Notes: generated by a model from the letters alone, not told the origin. 64,000 bases of DNA from Hepsetus odoe (GCA_017165825.1 CM029369.1:3733985-3797984); one strand, 5' to 3'; positions 56,101 through 62,863 are shown, counted from the stretch's first letter. Numbers and translations: made by a program.

Positions 56101-56535
56101 CCAAACCATCGCTTAACCTTCCTTTTTCGTCCCCAGCTGGACGGCTTACTGAAAGCAGAACCGGTGAAGGGGTTCAGTGATCCGACCCAGGCCAAGATGC
56201 AGCTCAGTCAGCACCAGGAGAGGCAGAACCACGTCCGGCACCTTTACAAACTGGCCATCTCGCTGGGTAAAGACATCACCAGCACCGTCCAGCAGTCGGT
56301 GAGGCAGCGAAGTCTATTGAATCTGTGAAGACTGCGGAGTTCTAATCAATGCTACTGGAGTTTAAATGTGCTGATGTGTCCTCTCCGCCTCCAGTCAGCG
56401 CTGGTGTTCTCAGTTCAGGAGAAAATGGAGCATTTGCGTCAGGGCAACGTGAGCTGGGCTGCCCAGGCCAGCCGGTGTGAGGAGAGCCTGATGAGCAACA
56501 TGCACTACTGCATCTTTAAAGAGGAGATCAGTGAG
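31358..56535 (+). CDS. ccdc141: CCDC141 (CAMDI), first 17 exons, 3' part outside window
   Basis: Exons: 31358-31459, 34796-34918, 37946-38137, (damaged 41212-41315 and 42614-42848), 44738-44860, 46477-46674, 48030-48202, 49200-49341, 50969-51088, 52425-52616, 53155-53334, 53458-53637, 53852-53977, 54359-54547, 56137-56298, 56395-56535. The intact exons encode 781 residues in one continuous frame with GT-AG junctions. The N-terminus (STTALSTVAVQAGDTQIVVA) and the succession of spectrin-like helices match CCDC141, and SESTD1 is its neighbour in other vertebrates. Mammalian CCDC141/CAMDI binds DISC1 and myosin II, supports radial migration of cortical neurons and is linked to GnRH-neuron migration and heart rate. 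The later coiled coil and C-terminal Ig domain are not in the window. Exons 4 and 5 look decayed, so the product may lack one spectrin repeat. Confidence 0.9.
31499..31545. repeat. (CA)n microsatellite
   Basis: About twenty-two CA units, 40 bases after the exon 1 donor. Confidence 0.92.
31546..32720. other. CCDC141 intron 1, unassigned
   Basis: Contains an uninterrupted 146-codon reading frame on the minus strand (32115-32555) with two hydrophobic segments (TLAAAAVCLICAKYV; YLIVSYILGVLAAIIMQA). I do not recognise it and see no supporting signals. It may be part of an unidentified transposon. Confidence 0.3.
32722..33515 (-). mobile_element. LINE family L, longest copy (RT core to 3' end)
   Basis: The reverse strand codes VVMDRLTDEVRQESPWTMMF then FADDIVIC (catalytic DD), KVSRSKNERG, VKELKYSGSTVQSNGE, VYRMVVRPDMLYGLE, and the 3' tail common to the other copies. 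It has several frame breaks and is 5' truncated just upstream of the FADD box. Confidence 0.85.
33516..34795. other. CCDC141 intron 1, nothing recognised
   Basis: AT-rich. No supported features. Confidence 0.5.
34796..34918 (+). CDS. ccdc141: CCDC141 exon 2: spectrin module 1, first part
   Basis: Forty-one codons, phase 0 to 0, acceptor GTCTGCAG, donor GTGTGG. It codes CGDLVQLQLTEAEPDLLEIG and ends QEHDELLARLK, the same size and phase as SESTD1 w5 and w10. Confidence 0.93.
34919..35572. other. CCDC141 intron 2, nothing recognised
   Basis: No exon or clear repeat, other than a short SINE B-like ATTTACATTTATGG at about 35540. Confidence 0.45.
35573..35770 (+). repeat. SINE family B, near full length
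   Basis: A tRNA-like head (GGTGGTCTAGTGGTAGGGTA; B box GGTTCGAATCC), a core with CCCTGAGCAAGACCCTGAACC and a tail GGATAAGAGCGTCTGCTAAA followed by TGTAAATGTAAAT. The tail type is shared with fish L2-related LINEs. Confidence 0.88.
35771..36539. other. CCDC141 intron 2, nothing recognised
   Basis: No supported features. Confidence 0.45.
36540..36720 (-). mobile_element. Decayed LINE family L 3' fragment
   Basis: Starts GTTCAGCTGCTCCTGTTTAGG (the family's reversed 3' end), then TCCTCGTCTCCACTCTCC. Heavily deleted. Confidence 0.5.
37018..37140 (-). repeat. SINE family B copy, head half
   Basis: Reversed head (CCTACCACTGGACCTCCATCACC) and body (CTGGAGGTGGGATTTGAACC). The tail is missing. Confidence 0.7.
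37550..37826. repeat. Opposed SINE A pieces
   Basis: Forward head and core 37552-37645 (GGGGCAGTGTTTAGTGTTC... GAGCAAGGTACCGTC) joined to a reversed body and head 37650-37826 with ACGGTACCTTGCTCAAGGG. The two cores can pair as a long stem. Confidence 0.75.
37946..38137 (+). CDS. ccdc141: CCDC141 exon 3: spectrin module 1, second part
   Basis: Sixty-four codons, phase 0 to 0. Acceptor TTTATTAG at 37945 was chosen over the nearer CAG at 37956-37958 because only it keeps the frame from exon 2. It codes AGVWALLEKADEVAEEKKGE, RSLSEAWTTLVSLLEKRR and ends QFYDHALE. The donor GTGAGAGAGAG is the first unit of the following GA tract. Confidence 0.9.
38138..39418. repeat. 1.28-kb GA-rich low-complexity tract
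   Basis: Almost pure purine on the + strand: GA arrays mixed with GAGACA and GAGTGAGAATATGAGA units that recur in longer blocks (38645-38830, 38985-39075). It includes the donor of exon 3 at its left edge. Long open frames on both strands are artefacts of this composition. Confidence 0.92.
39419..40189. other. CCDC141 intron 3, nothing recognised
   Basis: No supported features. Confidence 0.45.
40190..40802. repeat. SINE A cluster with a local duplication
   Basis: Forward copy 40190-40380; a second partial forward copy 40490-40606 repeating 'CACTGAGTGCTCTGCTGTGC', CACAATGACGCAAAGTCACT and TTAATCAATCA from 40325-40411; then a reversed copy 40600-40802. The shared unusual junctions show that a segment of about 110 bases was duplicated after SINE insertion. 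Confidence 0.7.
41212..41315 (+). pseudogene. ccdc141: CCDC141 exon 4, decayed
   Basis: Acceptor CAGGTCAG and donor AAG|GTGAGA frame a 104-nt segment, where a phase 0-0 exon should be a multiple of three. From 41232 the frame reads EELQRAD, a TAG stop at 41253-41255, then EMTNADHLPELIQKHSRVRK, the helix expected after exon 3. The first codons (FTQKD) are one frame away, so there is also a one-base shift between 41226 and 41232. Recognition is by position, helix pattern and splice sites. Confidence 0.6.
41400..41522 (+). repeat. Decayed SINE A fragment
   Basis: 'TTTTTAGGACTAGGCTCC', 'TTGAGGATCCCTTGAGAGAG' and CCCACTGCTACAC segments follow family A order. Confidence 0.45.
41815..41900 (-). mobile_element. 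Terminal stub of LINE family L
   Basis: CTTTTGGCTGCTCCTGTTTAG then CCATTTCTTCCTGTCCTCTG: only the last ~85 bases of the element. Confidence 0.6.
42614..42848 (+). pseudogene. ccdc141: CCDC141 exon 5, frame-shifted
   Basis: Acceptor CACACCAG and donor GTAAGT bound 235 nt, one base over a multiple of three, though both edges should be phase 0. The first part reads SMLVLNKSRVVDFLRVL in the frame from exon 4. The second reads EQLKEVRSLLELQDRRIKV and ELIQRICKWERQEQE in the next frame, which is the frame needed to enter exon 6. The first frame would hit TAG at 42713-42715. Both halves match the family's second spectrin repeat. Confidence 0.65.
42922..43090 (+). repeat. SINE family B, decayed
   Basis: Head GGTGCTGGCAGTCTAGTGTAG, core TTTCTCAGCAAGACCTTTAAC, tail ATATCTGCTAAAGG. 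Confidence 0.65.
43172..43575. repeat. Diverged ~62-bp tandem repeat
   Basis: About seven units each carrying 'TTTAATCCAGxATGAATCTG' and often 'GTGTTTxxTTTTAAAGTCTGC', spaced about 58-66 bases (unit cores near 43184, 43250, 43311, 43371, 43434, 43497, 43555). Confidence 0.75.
43766..43786. repeat. Uninterrupted G run
   Basis: Twenty-one consecutive G in CCDC141 intron 5. It could fold as a quadruplex, but runs this long are also prone to assembly error. Confidence 0.9.
44023..44271 (-). repeat. SINE family A, full length
   Basis: Tail GAAGTGAAAGTGACAACTC at the left, reversed B box GGGATTTGAACCC near 44206-44218, head ending GGCCACCGCTGCCCC. Confidence 0.85.
44738..44860 (+). CDS. ccdc141: CCDC141 exon 6: next spectrin module, first part
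   Basis: Forty-one codons, phase 0 to 0, acceptor TTATTCAG, donor GTAGGA. It codes VTHWFKENAALLLDINTALG and ends LLKYKEFELKAK. Because its phase equals that of exon 3, an exon 3-to-6 splice stays in frame. Confidence 0.93.
45211..45380. repeat. (GGAT)n array, imperfect
   Basis: ATGGATGGATGG units interspersed with GATTGATGG variants over ~170 bases. Confidence 0.85.
45672..45872 (+). repeat. SINE family A copy
   Basis: Starts mid-head (CCAGGATTGGAAGGTTGCGG), B box GGTTTGAATCC, tail ending CACAATGACAATCACTTT. Confidence 0.75.
46065..46370 (+). repeat. 69-bp tandem repeat, array 2
   Basis: Four units (starts near 46116, 46185, 46254, 46323), each CAGTT(C/G)TCCAGATCTTCC then TGAAGGACAGTGTTGTTG and a TCTCTCATTTTCAGT end. 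The 69-bp period is 23 codons without stops on either strand. The left flank AGTTACTAGATTTCCATTAC matches that of array 3. Confidence 0.88.
46477..46674 (+). CDS. ccdc141: CCDC141 exon 7
   Basis: Sixty-six codons, phase 0 to 0, acceptor TCTGTGCAG, donor GTATGC. It codes EWGALAEQLLQQASELQSSS, KSQNLRASNEHFWNLLMSRR and ends ESNEFFSSTNK. Second half of the module begun by exon 6. Confidence 0.94.
46860..47410 (+). mobile_element. Dispersed element with 69-bp tandem repeat (copy 3)
   Basis: Five units (about 46888-47232) between the shared left flank (ACAGTTACTAAACTTCCATT) and the shared right tail (TTTGATAGTTCTGTGTTGG to CCCTTTATCTAGAACC) also found after array 1 at 4690-4860. The tail may continue to a decayed Tc1-like end near 47490-47505. 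Confidence 0.75.
48030..48202 (+). CDS. ccdc141: CCDC141 exon 8
   Basis: 173 nt, phase 0 to 2, acceptor GCTTTCCAG, donor AG|GTGAGA. It codes AFEVLAAIEKNIKSLKTQS, then FPELAKKHEELHRSIKDAA and QIILQKLDPL. Confidence 0.93.
48203..49199. other. CCDC141 intron 8, with a SINE B tail at 48938-48992
   Basis: 48400-48700 is AT-rich with recurring 'TTCTAATAAAATT' and 'GAATTTCTAATAAA' words. A SINE B tail (TCTGGAGAAGAGCATCTGCT) is at 48950. Nothing else recognised. Confidence 0.45.
49200..49341 (+). CDS. ccdc141: CCDC141 exon 9
   Basis: 142 nt, phase 2 to 0, acceptor CTTTTGCAG, donor GTATGG. It codes AQVGGVQRMLGYLRERAAGL, SQQCQAYRELAGKRQQLLSS and DDLEDK. With exon 8 it makes a 105-residue repeat. Confidence 0.93.
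49342..50968. other. CCDC141 intron 9
   Basis: Holds a dispersed fish repeat at 49705-49775 (TTTATTTATAAAAGCGCTTT, then CACAAAGCAGATTTACAG), an A/T-rich stretch, and a (CA)n array at 50072-50107. No coding signal. Confidence 0.5.
50072..50107. repeat. (CA)n microsatellite
   Basis: About eighteen CA units. Confidence 0.92.
50969..51088 (+). CDS. ccdc141: CCDC141 exon 10
   Basis: Forty codons, phase 0 to 0, acceptor CTGCCCCAG, donor GTGAGC. It codes ISGWIRSSNGVLSSSTQPG and ends NKHLELSTHMQ, a first-half module exon one codon shorter than usual. Confidence 0.92.
51258..51511 (+). repeat. SINE family A, full length
   Basis: Head GGCAGAGGTGGCCTAGTGG, tail ATAGTCACTTTCACTTCAC. Confidence 0.85.
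51710..51990. repeat. SINE family B with opposed extra tail
   Basis: A reversed tail piece (CACATTTAACAGATGCTCTA at 51715) is followed by a complete forward copy 51777-51990 ending GGATAAGAGCATCTACTAAA and GTAAATGTAAATG. Confidence 0.75.
52425..52616 (+). CDS. ccdc141: CCDC141 exon 11
   Basis: Sixty-four codons, phase 0 to 0, acceptor TTTCTCACAG, donor GTATGC. It codes SIVKESETAEGLLDEVRELE, SNRASLLKEQLQNLQRNIS and RPYVTFLHSAEE. Pairs with exon 10. Confidence 0.94.
52838..52990 (+). repeat. SINE family A, tail lost
   Basis: Head GGAGCAACGGTGGTCTAGAG, B box GGTTCAAATCC, core GAGGTGCTTATGAGCAAGG. Confidence 0.75.
53155..53334 (+). CDS. ccdc141: CCDC141 exon 12
   Basis: Sixty codons, phase 0 to 0, acceptor CCCTGAAG, donor GTCAGT. 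It codes VEEQVRMLLDCYKNSPETEE, then MDAQWQSFLKRFLTLQDQGN and FINSANM. Confidence 0.93.
53458..53637 (+). CDS. ccdc141: CCDC141 exon 13
   Basis: Sixty codons, phase 0 to 0, acceptor GGATGCAG, donor GTAAGG. It codes VSESLSLNVKAAMSVVEKTV, SRKKAELSEVWTSWQLHYS and a basic end KKQWKKFKDQLKK. Confidence 0.93.
53852..53977 (+). CDS. ccdc141: CCDC141 exon 14
   Basis: Forty-two codons, phase 0 to 0, acceptor TTTTCTGAAG, donor GTGAGA. It codes VVQELKSLEGVLSPASKVDL then LQESFSSIKPQFL. Confidence 0.93.
54359..54547 (+). CDS. ccdc141: CCDC141 exon 15
   Basis: Sixty-three codons, phase 0 to 0, acceptor TTGTCCCAG, donor GTAATG. It codes QLNAEVEFLVKTSELLALKG, IPVKEKNDRVSELLLVHQRV and AVKFHQLYRE. Together with exon 14 it is 105 residues. 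Confidence 0.94.
54548..55344. other. CCDC141 intron 15, nothing recognised
   Basis: No supported features. Confidence 0.45.
55345..55473 (+). repeat. SINE family A, deleted copy
   Basis: Core GAGGTACCCTTGAGTAAGG, short tail ending GTGGGTCACTTTCACTT. The head is partial. Confidence 0.65.
55553..55692 (-). repeat. SINE family A, opposed deleted copy
   Basis: Reversed core (GGTACCTTTTTCAAGGGTAC) and head ending GAGGCCACCGCTGCCCC. Confidence 0.7.
56137..56298 (+). CDS. ccdc141: CCDC141 exon 16
   Basis: Fifty-four codons, phase 0 to 0, acceptor CGTCCCCAG, donor GTGAGG. It codes LDGLLKAEPVKGFSDPTQA, LSQHQERQNHVRHLYKLAIS and DITSTVQQS. Confidence 0.93.
56395..56535 (+). CDS. ccdc141: CCDC141 exon 17, last seen in window
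   Basis: Forty-seven codons, phase 0 to 0, acceptor CCGCCTCCAG, donor GTGAGC. It codes SALVFSVQEKMEHLRQGNVS, ASRCEESLMSNMHYCIFKEE and ISE. The next expected exon is not found in the remaining 7.4 kb, so the intron is longer than this or that exon is not recognisable. Confidence 0.92.
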
Positions 56536-56724
56536 GTGAGCGGCCCGGCTTCATAACTTCTTATCACTGTAAATATGGCCGCCTTGACCACTTCAGCTCC
56601 AGCCCGACCCAGTCTCGCCAGTTCATCGTCCATGCACCTGTTTTGCCTTTTCTCTCTCTACCCTGTTTAGTTCAGATACAAAACCCTGAAGTCCACCACG
56701 CGCTCATGCCTCGCTTTCCTTGGA

Positions 56725-56805
56725 AATATGACAGCCACAGCGGATCCATTTCCATTTCCATTTCTTCCAGTCTTCTGCATCTTCCTCTTGCACACACAGA
56801 TATTT
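56725..56805 (-). mobile_element. Stub of LINE family L
   Basis: CCATTTCCATTTCTTCCAGT then TTCTGCATCTTCCTCTTGC, near-terminal words of the family. Confidence 0.45.
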
Positions 56806-56825
56806 TGTGCCGTTTTAGGTTTAGA

Positions 56826-57030
56826 CAGCAGTGGTTTAGTGTACAGGCTCCTTAATCAGAAGGTTGTGGGTTCGAGTCCTGGACCAGTACCTTGCCTTGA
56901 GGAAGGTTCTGTCACCATCACTGCCCCCCAGGTGCTGGATATGCCTGAGCAGTGGGTTCAACACAGAAAAATAATTTTGGTGTTCATTCTGTGCTGTGGG
57001 ATCAAGATGGTAGTCACTTTCACTTTCACG
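56826..57030 (+). repeat. SINE family A copy
   Basis: Head GCAGTGGTTTAGTGTACAGG, B box GGTTCGAGTCC, tail GATGGTAGTCACTTTCACTT. Confidence 0.8.
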
Positions 57031-57914
57031 AGGAGTATACAAAAGCCAGCATACTGCTTAGTATGTTCTTGGCACGAGGGTGTTACCAACAAGCTGCAGA
57101 TTTGCATGCTCTTGGGTTTAGAAATCTATTAAACCCATCTTATTTCCAAGTTAATAAGCTGCTAGCGTGGCTGCACGGCTGAGCTGGCAGAAAGCTTACA
57201 CAGCCACCCGTTCCAGACTTTTTCTGTCCCGACAACGGTGTGTTCTCGCTCTGAGCACTCTGTTCAGCCATAAAGACAGCAGGAGCACCAGTGTGGGGGA
57301 TGTATGGATGAGTCATCCTCTAATCCTGACCCCCAGCTGGAGGATCGCTGTGCTTTTGAAGAAGCTGAAGTGTAAATTTGGTTTCGGATCCCAAAACCCT
57401 GTGATATATGCATTTCTGACATTCTACTGATCCATGTAGTTCCTTAGTGCTCCAGAAGTGCTGCTGAAGTGCTGCTGAAACCCAGAAAAGCTTATTTAAG
57501 TGTGACTCATCACAACGTAAGGCTTCACCTCAATGCTCACTGCTTATTTTAAGGAACTGGAGCGTGGAGGCTTTGAAGAATGAATCCTTTTCAAAGAGAA
57601 TCAGAGGTTCAGCTCAGCACACGTGAACACGGTTCTGGTGCTTCGTCCATTGTGTCTTCCTCTTGGGGTATTTATACAGGTGTCCGGTTCTCGTAAAGTT
57701 TAGTCTGTAAGCTCGGAGGCCATCTGTCTCCCGGCTGTGTCTTTGCGATTCTGCCATTTGTCTCCTGCCACTCTGGGGAGAAGAGAAAATTCCAGCATTA
57801 TCAGCCACTTTCCCAAAATAAACCTGACCCCAGGATTAAATTAAAGACCACGGAAAGGCTGCAGGCCTCACGTACACACGTTCTGTTCTCTGCAGCACAG
57901 ACATTATTGAGGTT
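57031..57914. other. CCDC141 intron 17, nothing recognised
   Basis: No supported features. Confidence 0.45.
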
Positions 57915-58240
57915 CGCTGAGATGTTCGTTGGGTGTGACGAGGATGGACGGGATTAGAAATGAGTACATTAGAGGGACAGATCAGGTTAGATGTTTTGGA
58001 GACAAAGTTAGAGAAGCAAGGTTGCGTTGGTTTGGACATGCGAGACGAGGACTATATCAGGAGGAGGATGTTGAAGATGGAGCTGCCAGGAAAGAGGAAG
58101 AGAGGAGGTTTATGGATGTGATGAGAGAGGACATGCATGGGGGACGGTTTAAAGGAGGAAGATGCAGAGGACATGAAGAAATGGAGACAAATGATCCACT
58201 GTGGCAACTCCTAAACGGGAGCAGCCGAAAGAAGAAGGTT
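57915..58240 (+). mobile_element. LINE family L 3' fragment, sense orientation
   Basis: Codes LGVTRMDGIRNEYIRGTDQ-like peptide, FGDKVREARLRWFGHARRG and MDVMREDMHGGRFKG, ending AAACGGGAGCAGCCGAAAGA. The only sense-strand copy of the family here. Confidence 0.8.
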
Positions 58241-59088
58241 TATGGTTCAATACATAAAAATACATATTAAAATATATAGTTTTAGACCTTGTATAATTGT
58301 ATTAGGTTTTTATTTCAAAACACATTATGGCTTTATGCAATCGAGCCATCAATTAGGATGATTTTTCTTGCTCTTATCCCAAATAGCAGGCAATTAGTCC
58401 TTGTATTTTACTAAAATGAAAAACCGTCTTATGTCTTTAAAGCTTATTCTTAAAAAACTTTTGGAACCAAATTTTTCGCCAGTAGGTTAAGGTCTGTCTC
58501 CCTCTAGTGGAGAACTCACAAGGTTTTGGAACATCAGTCTGAAAATTTCACCAGCGACTGCAGAGCTGCAGAGAGATCATTCCTGTTGACAGAGTCACTT
58601 TTCTCTCTGCACCTCCGGCCGAGGGTTAGACAGATCTCAACTGAAAACAGATCACTGCCTTATCACTGCGTCTGATAAGACTCGACATCTGTCAAGCTCC
58701 CGTCACTGCCACACTTGATGGACTGGTGAGATTTCAGTGAGATTTCAGCTCCATTTGTTAGCAGAACTTGTAGGATCGATGGATCCCTGTTAAAAAGGCA
58801 TTTTTAAAAACATCCTTATAATTCGAAACTGTTCATCTCTAAAATAAGAACCAAAATGAGTTTCTTCTCACCGCCGTGCGGCTCTTCAGTCTGGTTAGTC
58901 TGGTTGAACACCACTGGACACCACTGTCATGTTAGTCATTACACATAATCCCTGTAATTTACACTTCCTGACAAAATATGGACTGTATTCATAAGTAAAA
59001 TACTGTATTATACTCCAGTACAACTTTTCTGTATAGACCTTTTTTAATAGTTTCTATATATATTTTTATTTACTTTTCATCTTACTGA
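58241..59088. other. CCDC141 intron 17, nothing recognised
   Basis: No supported features. Confidence 0.45.
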
Positions 59089-59315
59089 AAGTGAAGTGAA
59101 AGTGACTATTCTTGTCATTGTGAAACGCAGCACAACACAACGAAATTCAACCTCTGCGTTTCACCCATACACACACGTGCAGCAGGGGGCAGCTGTTGAA
59201 AGTGCCCGGGGAGCAGTGACGGGGACAGTACCTTGCTCAAGGGTACCTCAGGGCAACCTACTGAATCTTCCGAACCAGGGCCGACTCCCTAACCACTAGG
59301 CCGCCGCTGCCCCGG
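59089..59315 (-). repeat. SINE family A copy
   Basis: Tail AAGTGAAGTGAAAGTGACTA at the left, clean core GGGGACAGTACCTTGCTCAA, head ending ACTAGGCCGCCGCTGCCCC. The tRNA B-box region is partly deleted. Confidence 0.85.
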
Positions 59316-59469
59316 TGTTATTCTTATAACGTTGTCTTTTAACGGTCTAACAGGGATACATCTCTCTCCCGGGTGTGCGTGTAATTGTGTATGTGACAAA
59401 TAAAGAGCTTTTATAAGCAACAGGGCCAAAATAGATCAGGAAATTCTGCAGTAGACTGGAATCCCTCTG

Positions 59470-59671
59470 GGGCAGCGGTGGCCTAGTGGTCAGGGAGCCC
59501 CAGGATCAGAAGGATGTGGGTTCCAATCCCAGACCAGACTAGACTGCCTTGAGGTACCCTTGTGCAAGGTACTCTCCCTGTCACTGCTCCCCGGGTGCAG
59601 AGGTTGAATTGCGTTGGGTTGAGCTGCGCTGCGTTTCACAATGACGAGGGTAGTCACTTTCACTTTCACTG
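59470..59671 (+). repeat. SINE family A copy with core deletion
   Basis: Head GGGGCAGCGGTGGCCTAGTG; the stretch between CTCCCCGGG and GCAGAGGTTGAATT is shortened; tail GTAGTCACTTTCACTTTCAC. Confidence 0.85.
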
Positions 59672-60061
59672 TTGATGGAATCACACGACCGAGTTTTCTT
59701 CTGTTTTTCTACAACAGCTTAAAAATGAAAGCAAATAAACAGGTCGGGAATGTGATGGCAACGTGCGGTAACACTGCCTTTCAGAATCTTATGATAAAGA
59801 AAAATTGGGTCAAATTATTTATTGACGTAAATAATGTAGCTATTTTATTTTAATGCATAATTTCTGTTTAGATAGATAGACACAGACAGAGACGCAGACA
59901 GGTTTTAAAAATAAATTTAAAGAATGGGGGGAAAATAAAACCTATCATTCGTGTGCATGCAAATGAGTTTTGGTACATTTTAAATTTAATGTTAGATGTA
60001 TGATAAATGTAGATTTTTACTGTATAAAGAAATTGCGCCCATAAATGCCATTTTAAGTACT

Positions 60062-60198
60062 GGGGCAGCAGTGAGGTAGTGTTTAGGGACCAGGCCCTGG
60101 CATCGGAAGGTCGTAAACTGGAATCCCAGAAAATTTGATTCCCAGGAAGTACCCTTGAGCAAGGTACCGTCCCCAACACTGCTCCCTGGTCACTGTTC
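60062..60198 (+). repeat. SINE family A, 3' truncated
   Basis: Head GGGGCAGCAGTGAGGTAGTG to core GAGCAAGGTACCGTCCCC. Confidence 0.75.
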
Positions 60199-60249
60199 AA
60201 ACTCAGAACAGAAAGAAGTTGTGACCTGAACCTTCAGGACCCAAAGGGC

Positions 60250-60715
60250 CACCCATTTTCTTCTTTTTCTTCTTTCAGCTGCTCCCATTGAGGGGTCGCC
60301 ATCCGTTTCCATTTCTTCTTGTGCTCTGCATCTTCCTCTGCATTTTCAGCCAACCACCTGCATGTCCATAAACCTCCTCTTCGGTCTTCCTCTTCTCCTC
60401 TTTCCTGGCAGCTCCATCTTTAACTCCTCCTCCTGATATGCTCCTCGTCTCTCCTCTGGACATGTCCAAACCAATGTAGTCTCGCTTCTCTAACTCTGTC
60501 TCCGAAACGTCCACCCTGATCTGTCCCTCTAACATACTCATTTCTAATTCCGTCCATTCTCATCACACCCAACAAAAATCTCAGCATCTTTAACTCTTCC
60601 AGCGCCTCCATCAGCAGATCCACTGTCTCCAACCTGTATAACATAGCTGGTCTCACTACTGTCCCGTAAACCTTCCCTTTTGCTCTCAGTGCTACCCGTC
60701 TCTTTTGAACTGATA
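60250..60715 (-). mobile_element. LINE family L 3' fragment
   Basis: The reverse strand codes KVYGTVVRPAMLYRLETVD, LKMLRFLLGVMRMDGIRNEY and GDRVREARLHWFGHVQRRD. Same layout as 14088-14565. Confidence 0.8.
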
Positions 60716-61184
60716 CCATTGATAAGGAATCCAATATTAAAATGAAATCACAATCATATCATTGAGCATCATTGAAAAGAGAACTGGGACTACTGGATTA
60801 TGAACCCGTTTGGCCCAGCAGAGGGCGGTTGTGTAGTGGAACTTTGTTCACCCAGGTCATAAAACATGACATTTAAATGCATCGCCCACTACATTACTCA
60901 GAGCCACTCACGCTTTAAATAGAGTGGGGGAGCGAATGGGGGAGATGACTGTGACTATACATATAGGACTTTCATATACAGAAGGCAATTGGCCATATGT
61001 GTCTCATCATATTGGATATTCAGTTTAATGTTTGGAGTCAAATTGCGCATCTTAAGTTTATGTGCACCATATATTTCCTGTTAAAGTTGCTGGACCTCAC
61101 AGACAACCTTCTGGAAACCCCTCCCTTTAACTTCTACTCACTAACCACTCTTTAAAGTCTACCTGTAGACCTTTCCTACTTCTT

Positions 61185-61470
61185 CTTTTTCTTCTTCTTC
61201 TTTCGGCTGCACCCGTTTAGGGGTCGCCACAGCGGATAATCTGTTTCCATTTCTTCCTGTCCTCTGCATCTTCCTCCTTCAAACCCACCCCCTCTTACAC
61301 CACGTCCATAAACCTCCTCTTTGGTCTTCCTCTTCTCCTCTTTCCCTAATATCTGGATTCATACAGTTATGAACGGGCACCTTCATCTGCTTCTTTCGGC
61401 TTAGGAGTCACCACAGCGGCTCATCGGTTTCCATTTCTTACGGTCCTCTGCATCTTCCTCGTTCAATTGA
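61185..61470 (-). mobile_element. Two stubs of LINE family L in tandem
   Basis: 61185-61347 and 61390-61470 each begin with the reversed 3' end (CTTTCGGCTGCACCCGTTTA; CTTTCGGCTTAGGAGTCACC). The first has a (TTC)n run before it. Confidence 0.7.
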
Positions 61471-61654
61471 AACATTTTCTATTTACCTAGGTTAAAATTT
61501 AGGATGTACAGCAAGGCCAATTCGCTAATTTTTGCATTGAAATGAAGGCATTTGACTTTTCAGATCAAAAGATGAATAATTGGATTTTCAGCTTTTACTT
61601 CCTGGTGTTTATACCTTGATCATTTAAGTTTCACAGAACACTGCGTCTGTTGTA

Positions 61655-61877
61655 AAGGTGAAAGTGACTATTTTTCATTGTGAAACAAAACCGCAAAATG
61701 CTTCTGTATTTAATATACAAGGGGGTAGCCATTTAAAGTGCCCGGGGAGCAGTGACGGGGACGGTATCTTGAACAAGGGTACCTCAGGACAACCTATGGT
61801 TCTGGGATTTGAACCTATGATCTTCTGATTTTGTGGCCTAGTTCCTAAACCTAACCTATCTAGGCCACCACTGCCCA
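61655..61877 (-). repeat. SINE family A copy
   Basis: Tail AGGTGAAAGTGACTATTT at the left, core GGGGACGGTATCTTGAACAA, head ending TAGGCCACCACTGCCC. Confidence 0.8.
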
Positions 61878-61882
61878 AAACA

Positions 61883-61944
61883 TACAAGCTCCTCTGTGAA
61901 GCATGGTGGCACTACCTCCACCATGCTTCACAGAGGAGCTTGTA
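61883..61944. repeat. Perfect 27-bp inverted repeat with 8-base loop
   Basis: Left arm 61883-61909 begins TACAAGCTCCTCTGTGAAGC; loop CACTACCT (61910-61917); right arm 61918-61944 is the exact reverse complement. The minus strand reads VKHGGGS, a Tc1-transposase-like word, so it may come from a rearranged transposon end. Confidence 0.9.
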
Positions 61945-62410
61945 CATCTGCTTTTCCTTTCCTTTCCCTGCTGAGTTTTACTGGTTCTATTACAGCCTGA
62001 ATATGACCATCCAAAGGACCCTGTTCTATTTTGTTCTAACCGGTTTGGGAACATCGTGTTGGGGTTGGAGTGAAAGAGCAGAAGCATGAGTTTCAGAAAC
62101 ACTGGTCCTGATGAAGCAGCGTCTGAATCCTGGACATGCAGAAAGGGTTAAAAGGCTTTGTTTCACCCTAAACTCACTTCCTAAACCCAGTCATCACTCC
62201 TGATTCCTGCATGTCTGCATAAATCCTCCATCTGATGGCATAACAGTGAGTGTCGTCTGTCATGTTGATGTACAGACAGAGGCTCATAAATATTCATGAG
62301 TAAACAGGCTGACATTTCAGCTCGGCCAGTTGCTGCTGTTCATCAAGAGAGCGGAGCTCAGAGACTTTAAAGCTTCAGCTGCTTCACAAACTACACCTCC
62401 CTCTTCCCCC

Positions 62411-62454
62411 CTTTTCTCTCTCTCTCTCTCTCTCTCTCCCTCTTCCCCCCCCCC

Positions 62455-62494
<40 letters not shown>

Positions 62495-62586
62495 ATCTCT
62501 CGCTCTTTCTCTCTCTCCCCCTCTCTTTTCCCCCCTCTCTCTTTCTCTCCCCCCTCTCTCTCTCTTTCTCTCTCCTTCTCTCTCTC

Positions 62587-62626
<40 letters not shown>

Positions 62627-62816
62627 TCCTCTCTCTCTCGCCTCCCTCTCTCTCTCTCTCTCTCTACCTCTCTCTCGCCCTCTCTCTCTCGCCTCCCTCT
62701 CTCTGTCTCTCTCTCTCTCTTTCTCCCCTCTCTCTTCTCTCTCCTCTCTCTCTTTCTCTCTCCTCTCTCTCTCTTTCTCTCTCTCCCTCTCTTTCTTTTC
62801 TCTTTCGCTCTTCTCT

Positions 62817-62863
<47 letters not shown>

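Noticed and set aside
56671..56720. Possible CCDC141 exon 18 after CTGTTTAG (reads FRYKTLKST)
   Set aside because: No usable donor in frame, the similarity is only a few residues, and it runs into a LINE stub.
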